DNA of 64,000 nt from VXRD01 sp965232265. GTDB lineage: Bacteria > Latescibacterota > UBA2968. The stretch covers positions 2,604,001 through 2,668,000 of the forward strand of contig CBDDPH010000002.1 of the NCBI GenBank assembly GCA_965232265.1, given 5' to 3'. Both the position numbers and the translations under genes were made by a program. Within the stretch, counting starts at the first letter, position 1, and each line of letters opens with the position of its first letter. The notes below the pieces were generated by a model. That model worked only from the letters and a program-made list of their open reading frames with translations, ran no database searches and was not told the origin of the DNA. Shown piece after piece: positions 1-9,600 of this stretch.

Positions 1-1
1 G

Positions 2-550
2 CAGGAGGTGGTTGAGGCGCGTGGTGATGTACAATGGGTTCAGGCAGGGAAAACAGGGCGGGCATTGCAGATGAATGTAGGCGCAGAACGGGCGACGGGC
101 GATGTGTTTTTGTTTTTGCACGCCGATACGTTTTTGCCTCCTGATGGGTTGATGTTGATACGCGATTCCCTGCGCGTGCCCGGTGTGGTAGGGGGGCGAT
201 TTCGACTCGGCTTGTCGGAGAAAACGATTGGTTTTCGATTGGTTGCGTTTTTGAGTACCTTGCGCTCCCGATATTTGGGGATTACTTATGGTGACCAGGG
301 TATTTATGTTCGGCGCGAGGCTTTTTATGCTGTGGGCGGATTTCCACCCTTGCTGTTGTTTGAGGATTCCGAGTTTTGCTCGCGTGTGAAGCGTGTGGGC
401 AAATTTGTTATGCTCAATGCACGGGTATGCAGTTCCACACGGCGGTGGCGCGAGTGGGGTTTTGTTCGCACTGTAGTAGAGATGTGGGTGTTGCGTATTC
501 TCTATACGTTTTCTGTGTCGGATGTCGCGTTGAATCGATGGTATCGGTGA
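2..550 (+). CDS. Glycosyltransferase family 2 (TIGR04283-like), 5' end missing
   Basis: The reading frame is open to the left edge of the window, so the N-terminus (nucleotide-sugar binding start) lies outside. What remains shows GRALQMNVGA followed by GDVFLFLHADT, the signature of GT-A transferases of the TIGR04283 group, where the HAD aspartate is part of the metal/nucleotide site. Further on, GDQGIYVRR and a FEDSEFCSRVKR stretch match the acceptor-side ED(x)E region of family 2. About 180 residues are visible of the usual ~230. It probably transfers a sugar to a lipid or small acceptor at the cytoplasmic membrane; substrate cannot be told. The next gene begins 5 bp after its stop, so the two are likely cotranscribed. 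Confidence 0.85.
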   Translation, partial: QEVVEARGDVQWVQAGKTGRALQMNVGAERATGDVFLFLHADTFLPPDGLMLIRDSLRVPGVVGGRFRLGLSEKTIGFRLVAFLSTLRSRYLGITYGDQGIYVRREAFYAVGGFPPLLLFEDSEFCSRVKRVGKFVMLNARVCSSTRRWREWGFVRTVVEMWVLRILYTFSVSDVALNRWYR

Positions 551-555
551 TTAAA

Positions 556-1452
556 ATGGAATACAGGATATTTGGTAAAACGGGATGGGAGGTCAGTGAG
601 ATAGGGCTTGGCGGGTCGTGGTTCTACGGCCGTCCGGAGATGGGGCTAAAACCGGTGTCGCATGGGGTGGCGGTGGTGGAGCGGGCGCTGGAATTGGGTG
701 TGAATTATTTCGATACGGCACCACTTTACGGGCGCGGGCGCAGCGAAGAGGTGCTGGGTGTCGCTCTGTCGGGTGTGCGAGAGCCGTATTATCTGGCGAC
801 AAAGGTGGGATATTATCCCGAGCCATTTGACTATACACGCGATGCGGTATGGCGCGGTCTCGATGCGAGTTTGAAGCGGTTAAAGCGCGATCATGTGCAT
901 CTTTTGCAGGTGCATGAGGCTGAAAAGGCCGGGTGGTCCGGGTTGTTTGATGCGGGGCGGACTATAGAGGCGTTGTTGGAGATACAGGCTCAGGGAATTT
1001 GTGATTATATTGGGCTGACGGGTTCTGATCTGGGTTTGATGTCTCGGGTGCTCAAAGAGACCGATGTTTTTGTTTCGGTGATTACGTTTTGCAAGTACGA
1101 TTTGCTGACGCGAGAGGCGACCGAGGCGTTGATTCCCACAGCGGCAGCAGAAGGCGTTGCCGTGATTTGCGCTTCGCCATTGCACGCGGGGTTGTTGGGT
1201 TCAAAACGGGATCAGTGGATGGCACAGGAGCGATTTGCCGATTTGTATGACGATCTAATACGGGTGGAGAAAATTGTTGAAGGTGTGGATGAACCCATGA
1301 CGCGCACGGCTTTGCGCTATTTGTTGTCGGACAATCGGGTGTCGATGTTGTTGTGCGGGGTATCGGATATCGATGAATTGGAGGATTGTGTGGGTGTGTC
1401 GGATGGTGAGAAATTATCCCGAGGGTTGATTGCAGAGATAGAGGGAGGATAG
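556..1452 (+). CDS. Aldo/keto reductase
   Basis: A 298-residue NAD(P)H-dependent oxidoreductase with the (beta/alpha)8 aldo/keto reductase pattern. The start is MEYRIFGKTGW, so the frame was not extended upstream into the glycosyltransferase although it is open there. The catalytic set is visible: Asp and Tyr in DTAPLYGRG, Lys in ATKVG and His in LQVHE. The family resembles D-threo-aldose/L-fucose 1-dehydrogenases and other sugar dehydrogenases. It is followed after 3 bp by a Gfo/Idh/MocA oxidoreductase and then an amidase, which suggests a small sugar or sugar-acid catabolic operon. The precise substrate is not readable from the sequence. Confidence 0.9.
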   Translation: MEYRIFGKTGWEVSEIGLGGSWFYGRPEMGLKPVSHGVAVVERALELGVNYFDTAPLYGRGRSEEVLGVALSGVREPYYLATKVGYYPEPFDYTRDAVWRGLDASLKRLKRDHVHLLQVHEAEKAGWSGLFDAGRTIEALLEIQAQGICDYIGLTGSDLGLMSRVLKETDVFVSVITFCKYDLLTREATEALIPTAAAEGVAVICASPLHAGLLGSKRDQWMAQERFADLYDDLIRVEKIVEGVDEPMTRTALRYLLSDNRVSMLLCGVSDIDELEDCVGVSDGEKLSRGLIAEIEGG

Positions 1453-1455
1453 TAT

Positions 1456-2496
1456 ATGCAACCCATTCGCATAGGTATGATTGGATTGGGCCATATTCCA
1501 CAGAATGCACATTTGCCAGCCCTGTCCCAATTGGCTGAAAAGGGCGAGGTGGTATTGCAGGCATTTTGCGATGTGGATCAGGGCGTTGTGTCCGAGCAGG
1601 CAAAGGTGTGGGGCGCGAGATCTGTTTATACGGATCACCGCGAGATGTTCGACAAAGAGGAATTGGACGGGGTTTATGTGTGTTTGCCCCCGGCTTTGCA
1701 TACGGATGCGGAGTTGATCGCTGCGGAGAAGGGGATCGCCCTTTTTGTGGAGAAACCGCAGAGTTTAGATATGGCTCAGGCTGTGGCGTTTTGCGAGGCG
1801 ATTGATAGGGCGGGTATTGTTTCCCAGGTGGGGTTCATGAGTCGATATTATCCTTCTGCTGAATATTTGAAGGCGATGCTCGATGCGCGGGTGCCGCGGC
1901 ACGCACAGGTGCAGTTGTTTTACAGCGGACGGCATGTGCGATACTGGACGAGTCGCATGGCTCTGTGTGGGGGATCGTATGTGGAAAATACCATTCACCT
2001 GATCGATTTGTTGCGTTTTTTTCTGGGCGATATCGAGGCGGTGTCGGCGTTTTATTTTTATCGCGGGGAAGGTGAAGGGCCAGAGCCTATCAATATGCCT
2101 TATGTCTATAATGTGAGTTATCGATTTAAGAGCGGTGTGGTTGCCAATGCAACGACATCGCGGGTGTTGACCCATGTGAATTATGCGCGGCGTGCGGTGA
2201 CGGTGGTTGCCGATGACGCGCTTTTCGAGTGGTCGGCGCAAAATGTCGTGTTGAATGGCGAAGAAGTCGCGGCGTGGGATGGTCGTCCCAATGCGTTTGC
2301 ATTTCAGGCAGAGGCTTATGTCGGTGCGATACGGAAGGGAGATCGCACTGCGATGCGGAGTTCATATCGCGATGCGCTGAACAGTCTGGCGGCTGTGCTG
2401 GGAGCCAATGCATCGGCAGAACGCGGTGGGGAGCTCGTATTGTTAGAGGACATGGTTGCCGGAGGGGTGACGTGGTCGCCCGGGGAGGATGTTTGA
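1456..2496 (+). CDS. Gfo/Idh/MocA family oxidoreductase
   Basis: 346 residues. The N-terminus IRIGMIGLGHIPQNAHLPAL is a Rossmann fold dinucleotide site of the glucose-fructose oxidoreductase/inositol dehydrogenase family, and EKPQSLDM carries the family EKP lysine that sits at the active site. The C-terminal half contains the beta-sheet substrate domain with YVENTIHLIDLLRFFLG. Enzymes of this family oxidise or isomerise sugars and cyclitols with NAD(P). It starts 3 bp after the aldo/keto reductase stop and ends within a few bases of the amidase start, so the genes probably share one transcript. Substrate unknown. Confidence 0.9.
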   Translation: MQPIRIGMIGLGHIPQNAHLPALSQLAEKGEVVLQAFCDVDQGVVSEQAKVWGARSVYTDHREMFDKEELDGVYVCLPPALHTDAELIAAEKGIALFVEKPQSLDMAQAVAFCEAIDRAGIVSQVGFMSRYYPSAEYLKAMLDARVPRHAQVQLFYSGRHVRYWTSRMALCGGSYVENTIHLIDLLRFFLGDIEAVSAFYFYRGEGEGPEPINMPYVYNVSYRFKSGVVANATTSRVLTHVNYARRAVTVVADDALFEWSAQNVVLNGEEVAAWDGRPNAFAFQAEAYVGAIRKGDRTAMRSSYRDALNSLAAVLGANASAERGGELVLLEDMVAGGVTWSPGEDV

Positions 2497-2498
2497 CT

Positions 2499-3896
2499 GT
2501 GGATATACATTTTGCAACCCTATCGGAATTGGGCGCGTGCTATCGGGCGGGCGATGTGTCGCCGGTTGAGGTGGTGGATGCGTTGCTCAATCGCATTGAA
2601 GAATACGGCGATCGGACAAAGGCGTTTATTACAGTTACGGCAGAACGCGCTCGCGCCGAGGCACAGGCGGCGGAGGCGATGTTGCAGTCGGGATCGGATT
2701 TGGGGCCTTTGCACGGGATTCCAATCGCGCTTAAAGATTTGTTTCACACGGCGGGTATTCGCACGACTTCAGGAGCAAAAATATGGGATGCTTATGTACC
2801 GGAGGATTCGGCAACTGTCGCAAAGCGTCTTTCACAGGCCGGTGCCGTGTTGATGGGCAAGACAAATATGGTGGAACTAGCGTTTGGGCCTTATGGTTTG
2901 AATCCCCATTACGGTACGCCGCCGAATCCGTGGGGATCAGAATGCGTGCCGGGGGGATCGAGCAGTGGGTCGGGGGTGGCTGTGGCGGCGGGATTGGTAC
3001 CTGTTGCGATGGGTACAGATACGGGAGGCTCTATTCGGATCCCGGCTTCGTTTTGCGGTGTTGTGGGTCTCAAGCCCACGCTGGAGCGGGTGAGCCGCGC
3101 TGGTGCGATGCCGCTTTCGTGGACGCTGGATAGCATGGGACCTTTGACGCGATGTGTGGAAGATGCCGCGCTGGTGCTCGAAGCGATCGCGGGGCCTGAT
3201 GTGGCTGATCCGGTGACGTTAAATAAGCCACTGGTGGATGTGGTTCGCGGGTTAAAGCGAGATGTGAAGGGGCTGCGTGTCGGCTTCGTGCGCGATCCGT
3301 TTTGCGATGGGGCAGATGCTGAGGTTATCGCTTCAGTAGAAGCTGCGGCGGGGGTTTTGGGTGAATTGGGGGTTGATGTGGCGGAAATGCAACTCCCCGA
3401 GGCGCGGGAAGAGTTAGACGAAGAGCTCGAGGGACGCGGCAGTTCGATGATTATGTGCGTGGAGGGGTATGCATGCCATGGCGATTTGATTGCCAGACAG
3501 GGCGAGATGATGGATCCGCGCATTCGAGCGCGGATTGCACATGGCGCGTCTTTTTCTGCGCCGGATTATGCGGCGGTTTTACAAAAGCGCGAGCAGTTGC
3601 GAATTTCGGCTCACGAAACCCTGCGCGATGTGGCTGCGGTGATTTGTCCGACGATGTTGACGGTTGCGCCGCGTATTGCAGATGTGGATGTTGCGCCCGT
3701 CAGGTTGACGACGCGGCTGGTCAATTTTTTGGGTTTATGCGCGGTGTCGGTTCCGTGTGGATGGTCCGATGAAAATTTGCCCATTGGCTTGCAGATTATC
3801 GGCAAACCATATCACGAGGATCGAATTTTGCGCCTGGCTTATGCTTATGAGCAGGCGGTTGGTGCGCGATTGGTTCCCGACTTCACTCAGGCATAA
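2499..3896 (+). CDS. Amidase (amidase signature family)
   Basis: 465 residues from a GTG at 2499, which has GGGGAGGA about ten bases upstream; a TTG at 2493 is an alternative start. The Ser-Ser-Lys catalytic triad region is clear: the lysine in IALKDLFHT, then GGSSSGSGVAVAAG and GTDTGGSIRIPASFCGVVGLKPT. These are the amidase signature hallmarks shared with GatA, but the window shows no gatB or gatC, and the sugar-enzyme context favours a stand-alone amide or carbamoyl hydrolase. Its 3' end overlaps by 14 bp the 3' end of the convergent ABC binding-protein gene. Confidence 0.9.
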   Translation: MDIHFATLSELGACYRAGDVSPVEVVDALLNRIEEYGDRTKAFITVTAERARAEAQAAEAMLQSGSDLGPLHGIPIALKDLFHTAGIRTTSGAKIWDAYVPEDSATVAKRLSQAGAVLMGKTNMVELAFGPYGLNPHYGTPPNPWGSECVPGGSSSGSGVAVAAGLVPVAMGTDTGGSIRIPASFCGVVGLKPTLERVSRAGAMPLSWTLDSMGPLTRCVEDAALVLEAIAGPDVADPVTLNKPLVDVVRGLKRDVKGLRVGFVRDPFCDGADAEVIASVEAAAGVLGELGVDVAEMQLPEAREELDEELEGRGSSMIMCVEGYACHGDLIARQGEMMDPRIRARIAHGASFSAPDYAAVLQKREQLRISAHETLRDVAAVICPTMLTVAPRIADVDVAPVRLTTRLVNFLGLCAVSVPCGWSDENLPIGLQIIGKPYHEDRILRLAYAYEQAVGARLVPDFTQA

Positions 3897-4848
3897 ATGC
3901 CGTGGTGAAGATCAGGTTGAGATCGACTTTTTGGTCGATCATGTCCAGGCTGTGGAGGATGTCCTGTGTTTGTTGCCACTTTGCTTCCGTTTGGGCGCCC
4001 AGGCCATGTTGTTGTGTGTCGGCACTTTGCAATATGGGGATCAGATATTTGAAATTGGCGCGGTTGAAGGCTTCGTCGCTTTCGGGACGTGCGGCCATGT
4101 AGGCTGCTACCGCATCTTCGGGATGATCAACTGCATGTTGCCATCCGCGCAGGCTCGCCCGCAAAAAGCGTTTGACCAGATCGGGATTTTCTTTGAGAAA
4201 AGACGCATTGGCAATGATGTTGGTGCTATACACATCGATACCGTAATCCGATAGGGCAAGGCGATTGACCGCGTGACCCTGGAGTTCGACTGTGACGGGT
4301 TGGTCTTCGGTATATCCGAGCATGGCATCGACTTGACCTGCGAGGAGCGGTGCCGGGCTGGATTCGCTCATGCCCAGGAGTTGTATGTCTTCTTCAGAGA
4401 TATTCTGGTGGCGCAAGAAGGCTTGAAATTCGCGGTGTTTCGTGCCGCCGATATTGACGCCAATGCTTTTGCCGATCAGGTCCTGTGGTGTTGTGATATT
4501 TTTTTCTACGAGCGAATAAACGACCACCGGGGTTTGCTGATTGATTACGGCGAGCGATACAATGGGGATGTTGCGCACCCTCGCCATAACAGTTGCCGAT
4601 CCGCTGGCCACGCCGAGTTTGTAGGTGCCGTTGCCCACGACGCGGGCCGCAGTGGGGGCACCACTGCCTTCGAGGATTTCGATCTCAAGTCCCTCTTGTT
4701 CGTAAAACCCCTTTTGTTTGGCGAGAAAGAAACCCGCGTGTTCCATCTGCGCCTTCCAGTCGAGAATGAACTGCACCTGTGTCTTGTCTGTACTCGCACA
4801 GGACAGGGTGGTGAGTGCGAGGGCAAGAGCGATGAATATTTTTTGCAT
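3883..4848 (-). CDS. ABC transporter substrate-binding lipoprotein, NMT1/THI5-like
   Basis: 321 residues. The N-terminus has a hydrophobic stretch ending in LSCAS, a lipobox that predicts a lipid-anchored periplasmic protein. The mature part begins VQFILDWKAQMEHAGFFLAKQKGFY, typical of the NMT1/THI5-like family that binds pyrimidine precursors of thiamine, taurine or alkanesulfonates. The internal GKSIGVNIGGT and TNIIANASFL segments are also family-like. It lies 13 bp downstream of the permease gene and belongs to the same operon. The ligand could be a thiamine precursor or another small molecule; the sequence does not decide. Confidence 0.88.
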   Translation of the reverse strand: MQKIFIALALALTTLSCASTDKTQVQFILDWKAQMEHAGFFLAKQKGFYEQEGLEIEILEGSGAPTAARVVGNGTYKLGVASGSATVMARVRNIPIVSLAVINQQTPVVVYSLVEKNITTPQDLIGKSIGVNIGGTKHREFQAFLRHQNISEEDIQLLGMSESSPAPLLAGQVDAMLGYTEDQPVTVELQGHAVNRLALSDYGIDVYSTNIIANASFLKENPDLVKRFLRASLRGWQHAVDHPEDAVAAYMAARPESDEAFNRANFKYLIPILQSADTQQHGLGAQTEAKWQQTQDILHSLDMIDQKVDLNLIFTTAFMPE

Positions 4849-4861
4849 GGGAATACTCCTT

Positions 4862-5644
4862 TTAGCGACCTATGGTTTCAACGGCGCCGCCCCAACGGCG
4901 CAGGGCTGTTTTTTCGAGGCCATCAACGAGCAAAAACAGGCCCGTGCCCATACATCCGAGTGCGAGCAGGGCGGCAAACATCAAATCGGTGGCGAGTTCT
5001 GAATTGGCGAGCCGAATGAGGTGGCCCAGTCCCGCGCTGGAGCCGACAAATTCGCCGACCACAGCGCCAATCACACTGAGCGTGATACACATTTTGAGTG
5101 CGGCAAAAAGATAGGGAATGGCATTGGGCAGTCGCACTTTAAAAAATATTTGTCGTTGGCTGGCCGAGAGCGACCGCATCAAGTCGAGGATGGATTTGTC
5201 AACAGATAAGAGACCGCGCGTGGTGTTGATCACAACGGGAAAAAAAGAAATGAGGCCCGCAATAATCACTTTGGGCAAAAGACCAAATCCAAACCATATC
5301 ACAAAGACAGGAGCCAGTGCCTCTTTTGGAAAGGTCTGCGTGGAGATGACCAGTGGATAGAGCATGCGTTCGATCAGGCGAGAGCGGGCCATTGCAATGG
5401 CGCACAGTAGCCCCGATGATGCACCCATAAAAAAGCCGCCGAGGGCTTCGGTGAGTGTGACGAGACCGTGAGAGAGCAGGAGGCGATGGGATGCGGCAAA
5501 TTTGGACAGGATTTGAGAGGGTGGTGGGAGGATAAATGCGGCGATGTCGAGACTTCGCACGACGATTTCCCACAAGCCGAGCAGGAGGATGATAAACAGC
5601 CCCGAAAGGGCGTATTCTCGGGCAAAAAAGCGGATTAGTTTCAC
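4862..5644 (-). CDS. ABC transporter permease (SsuC/TauC/ThiX-type)
   Basis: 260 residues with about six membrane segments and the BPD_transp_1 coupling loop, seen as EALGGFFMGASSGLL and, later, the motif LPNAIPYLFAALK that contacts the ATPase. The length and layout match permeases of the nitrate/taurine/thiamine-precursor class, which pair with NMT1-type binding proteins such as the gene directly downstream. Its start overlaps the stop of the LecA-like gene by 4 bp. No ATP-binding subunit is encoded next to it, so the importer must borrow one from elsewhere or the operon has lost it. Confidence 0.88.
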   Translation of the reverse strand: MKLIRFFAREYALSGLFIILLLGLWEIVVRSLDIAAFILPPPSQILSKFAASHRLLLSHGLVTLTEALGGFFMGASSGLLCAIAMARSRLIERMLYPLVISTQTFPKEALAPVFVIWFGFGLLPKVIIAGLISFFPVVINTTRGLLSVDKSILDLMRSLSASQRQIFFKVRLPNAIPYLFAALKMCITLSVIGAVVGEFVGSSAGLGHLIRLANSELATDLMFAALLALGCMGTGLFLLVDGLEKTALRRWGGAVETIGR

Positions 5645-6015
5645 AGGTCAAACAAGATGATTTGGGCGTGGAGGGAGCCGGCCTGGCTGTGGTATTCGGG
5701 ATTTTCGTTCATGGCGAGAAATAGCGGGCCTTCGTAGGGCGAATAAAAATCGAAATAATTGCCCACTGAAAGAATGGGGCTGTCGCCGATGCGTCCAACG
5801 AGTGCGCCCACATTTGTGCCGGGCAAGAGATATTTATCATCGGCGGGACGCCCTTCAATGCCATCGGGGCCACACCAGACAATGGTGAGCGGACGCATCT
5901 CGGGAGACCAGAGGCCTTCTGCAGTGATGATTACGCGCTGGTCTTTTTGTATCTGGAGGTACATTTCTTGCCATACGGCATTTGGACGAACGGTTTTGGT
6001 AATTGTGAATGCCAC
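5641..6015 (-). CDS. PA-IL/LecA-like sugar-binding domain protein
   Basis: A 124-residue protein without signal peptide. The beta-sandwich pattern resembles the PA-IL (LecA) family: an N-terminal strand region with DQRVIITAEGLW, a central LPGTNVGALVGRIG and a C-terminal GPLFLAMNENPEY followed by QAGSLHAQIILF. In LecA the equivalents of these Asp/Asn residues bind calcium and galactose; here ND is replaced by MNEN, so binding is uncertain. The gene is first in a minus-strand unit with an NMT1-like permease and binding protein and overlaps the permease by 4 bp. Assignment is by pattern recognition only. Confidence 0.6.
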   Translation of the reverse strand: MAFTITKTVRPNAVWQEMYLQIQKDQRVIITAEGLWSPEMRPLTIVWCGPDGIEGRPADDKYLLPGTNVGALVGRIGDSPILSVGNYFDFYSPYEGPLFLAMNENPEYHSQAGSLHAQIILFDL

Positions 6016-6101
6016 AGTTTCTCCTCGGTTTTGGGGTGTAAACGGTTCGCAAAGTACGCCTGTATAAAATGCTTGTCAAGCGGAAAGTTTGAAGAAAGAA
6101 A

Positions 6102-6130
6102 TTGACTTAAAACGCCGTGATTTATATTAT
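6102..6130 (+). promoter_or_regulatory. Sigma-70-type promoter for the bactofilin gene
   Basis: TTGACT at 6102-6107 and TATTAT at 6125-6130 are separated by 17 bp, a near-consensus housekeeping promoter. Transcription would begin around 6137, downstream of an in-frame start at 6117, so translation must start at 6165, where AGAGGAGAG gives a strong ribosome site. Confidence 0.65.
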
Positions 6131-6164
6131 GTGGAGGCCAAGAAATCTTTTAGAGGAGAGATAC

Positions 6165-6566
6165 ATGAATCGCAACACAAATTATGACAAGACCATGAAT
6201 ACCATTATTGGGCGTGGGGCGGTTTCTGAAGGTCATTTTCAAATTGAGGCTGGCGTGCGTGTGGATGGGGTCTTGAAAGGGGAACTCGAGTCATCCGGAA
6301 CGCTGATTGTAGGGAAGTCGGGTGTTGTTGAGGCCAATGTGAAGGTGCGCGACGCATTGGTTAGCGGCCGCATTGTGGGAAATCTGGTGGCTGATGAGAA
6401 GGTGCATTTGCACTCTAAAGCCACGTTTATTGGGAAAATTCAAACGGGTGTCTTGATCGTTGAGGATGGTGCTGTTTTTAAGGCCGACTGCGATGCGGGC
6501 AGTGAGATAGAAGGAGTTGGTCAATGCTCAGATGAGACGGAGGAGGTGCAACGCGAGGAAGCTTAG
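6165..6566 (+). CDS. Bactofilin family cytoskeletal protein
   Basis: 133 residues. The DUF583/bactofilin core runs from about residue 12 to 115 as a repetitive beta-helix: IIGRGAVSEGHFQIEAG, GVLKGELESSGTLIVGKSG, VSGRIVGNLVADEKVHLHS, IGKIQTGVLIVEDGAVF. Such proteins polymerise without nucleotide at the inner membrane and scaffold cell-shape or envelope enzymes. Start at 6165 is fixed by the promoter and the ribosome site just upstream. The tail is acidic (DETEEVQREEA). The gene is a single unit: it has its own promoter and a hairpin terminator follows 21 bp after the stop. Confidence 0.9.
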   Translation: MNRNTNYDKTMNTIIGRGAVSEGHFQIEAGVRVDGVLKGELESSGTLIVGKSGVVEANVKVRDALVSGRIVGNLVADEKVHLHSKATFIGKIQTGVLIVEDGAVFKADCDAGSEIEGVGQCSDETEEVQREEA

Positions 6567-6587
6567 TGCATTTCCTGGAAAGACGCA

Positions 6588-6624
6588 AAGCCCAAAGGAA
6601 TCGGCATTCCCTTGGGCTTTTTTT
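6588..6624. terminator. Bidirectional Rho-independent terminator
   Basis: A 14-bp stem (AAGCCCAAAGGAAT with ATTCCCTTGGGCTT, one mismatch) and a short CGGC loop are followed by a T run on the plus strand. It closes the bactofilin transcript, and the convergent RND gene ends at its edge, so it can serve both. Confidence 0.85.
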
Positions 6625-9600
6625 ATTGTGCGCGTGCTACGGCTGTGACGCGCTTGGCAAATTGGGAGAGGTCATCCATGAGGGAATAGACCGTGGGCAG
6701 GAGAACAAGCGTCAGGATTGTTGAGATGGACAGTCCGGAAATAACCACCAGACCAATTGGTCCCCAACGTCTTGAGGTGCCTTCGGCATTGCCAAAGAGC
6801 ATGGGAACGACTAGGGGCATCAGACCGATGATGGTGGTGGTAGCGGTCATCATGATCGGACGCAAGCGGTCTTGCCCACCGCGGATAATGGCATCGCGGC
6901 GAGTAAGGCCGTGTTTTCGGTATCTGTTGATGTGATCGACCAGGACAATGCCGTTGTTGACCACGATACCAAAGAGCACGAGAAGGCCGTATTTGGCGTT
7001 GCTGTCCATGGCGATCTTAAAGGTGTAGAGACCGAGTGCGACGCCGATGAATGCGAAGAAGATACAGAACATAATGGTGAGGGGATGGACATAGGATTCA
7101 AAGAGCGAGGCCATGATGATGTAAATGAGAATAAGTGCTAAAATCAAAGTCTCGTAGTCCTGATTCTGTTCGGCATTCATAGATCTGAATCGGCGGTCCA
7201 TTTCATAGGTATATCCCTTGGGCAGGGGTACGCCTTCCATGCGCATTTTCATGATCTGCCCCACGCGAAATACCGCTTGCTGGTCTGTGTTGGCAAAAAC
7301 GGTTACGGTTGACATGCGGTCTTCGCGTTGGATCGTGTTGCGGCCCGTTGTCAGGTCGAAATTCGCCAGGCTGGAGAAGGTAACCATGCCGCCGTTGTCG
7401 CTTTCAAACTCCGTTGTTTTGAGTTGTTCGAGGGTGGCGCGGTCTTCTTCGCGCAGTAGCACAGTGATGTCGATTTCGCCGTCGGGGGTTTTGAAATTGG
7501 AGCCACCGCGCGAACCGAGTGCAGAGGCGATGGTGTTGGCAATATCGCGCGGCGAGAGACCATAGCGCTGTGCGCGCTCGCGATTGACTGTGACGCGAAT
7601 TTCTTCGGTTCCGCTTTCGAGGCTGGTCTGTATTTCGTGAACGCCGGGCATGCCCTGCATGCTGGTTTCAATGTCTTCGGCCAAAATGGCCAATGTTTCC
7701 TGGTTGCGCCCTTTGAGTTGAACGCCAGCCCCCACGGCAGAACTACCGCGGCCACCGCCGGATTTGAACCGCACGCCTGGAATGTCTTTGGGCAGGAGGG
7801 CTATAACTTTGCGCTGAACTTCATCTGTGGTGAGTTTGCCTTCGTCTGCCGGCGTGAGATATAGGGTCAGGCGTGTGCCGCGCCGACCGCTGTATCGGCT
7901 GCCAATGGCTTCGATGTCGAGTTCGTCTTTTAAGGGGATGAGCATGTCTTCGGCAATTTTGAAGATCTCACGCGCTTTATCGACATCGTAACTGCGGGGC
8001 ATTTCAATGGTGAGCCTTACAGCGCGACTGGGCTGATAGCGGAAGGGTTGTTGTTCTACTTTGCCGTAGATGTAGTTGCCGATAAAAAGGAGAACACAGG
8101 CTACCGAGAGGGTTGCCCAGCGGTAGTGAAGTGTGGAAGAGACCAATTTGGCATAGAGGGCTTTGGGGCCGATTGATCGGTAGCGGAAATAGAGAAAGAC
8201 GACCAGTGCAATGGCACCGGGAAAACCGATTTTGGCAAATGTCGGAAGTTCACTGATGGTCTTGTAAAAATTTGCCCACAGGCCCGCGTAATCTATGTTG
8301 CTGAAGTCCGTGTAATAAATAAAGGCACCCAGGCCCAGCGCGGCTACAAGGCCGACAATGCTCTTGAGTATGCGGTCGAGGAGTTGTCCATCGTTTTTGA
8401 AGGCGCGAGAGGCTGCCAGCGGGATAAGAGAGAGCGCGATACAAAACGAGGCAATAACAGCTATGATCACGGTAACGGCAAAGTCGCGCATGAAGAGCGA
8501 AGTGCGCGAATCGGTGACAAAAATGACCGGGATAAATACGCAGATGGTCGTGAGCGATGCGGCGAGGACTGGAAGCCCGATTTCATCGCTGCCCTCAAGC
8601 GCGGCGTGCCTGGCATCTTGCCCTTCTTCAAACCGTTTTCGGAAGATATTTTCAAGGGCCACGACTGCGGGATCGACGAGCATACCAATGGCGACCATTA
8701 GACCCATCATGGAAATGAGATTGAGGGTGATGTTTGATCCGGATTGGCGCATAAAATACATGATTAGGAATACGGTGAGCACGCTGATGGGAATAGCAGA
8801 GCCGATGATGAGCGTGCTGCGGAAGTTGCGGAGAAAAATGAAGATGGCGATGACGGCGAGCAGGCCACCCAAAATAGCAGATTGGCTGAGGCTGGCGATG
8901 CTATTTGTTACGTCGATGGATCGGTCGCGCACCATGTGCATTCGGAGCCTGTCTTTGCCGACTTCTGCGTGAATAAGGGCGAGTTCATCGCGCACGAGTT
9001 TGCAGACATCGACCATGTTGGCCGTTGAGGCTTTCTGGACTTCGAGGTTTAGCGAGGGGCGTCCGTCGAGGCGTTCAAAGCTGCGGGATTCGGGATAATC
9101 ATACGTGACATTGGCAACATCGCCGAGCGTGAGATTGGGGCGAATGGGCAGATCGCGAATTTGATCAACGGTTTCAAACTCGCCCATGCTGCGAACGGCG
9201 AGGCGTTTGTTGCCTTCGGTGACATATCCCGCAGAGACATTGATATTGTTGTTGTTCAGAGCGCGATTGATGGTGCGGAAGTCCATCTTATAGGCTGTCA
9301 TGGCTTTTTGATCGACTTCGATGAGGAGGTCTTTTTCTCGCAAGCCCTCGAGTGCGACATTGGCGACACCTTCGAGACGCTGCACTCTGGGCAGGATCAT
9401 TTGATTGAATACGTTGACGAGTTCCTGGTTGTTTTCGCCAAGCCATGTGAGGGAGTATTCGAGGACGGGAAAGTCTTCGGTGTCGAAGCTGCGAATATCG
9501 ATGCGATCGACATCGGCGGGCAGGTCTGCGCGAACCTGATCGAGGCGGTCGCGGATGTGAACACCGATGAGGTCCATGTCCGCATCCATCGCAAATTCCA

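Noticed and set aside
376..555. Longer N-terminus for the aldo/keto reductase
   Set aside because: This part lies within the glycosyltransferase gene in another frame; the family start is the ATG at 556.
1082..1603. Long minus-strand frame opposite the aldo/keto reductase
   Set aside because: It spans two convincing plus-strand genes and has a Pro/His/Arg-rich shadow composition without any known motif.
6117..6164. Earlier start for the bactofilin gene
   Set aside because: It lies between the -35 and the predicted transcript start, so it is not in the mRNA.
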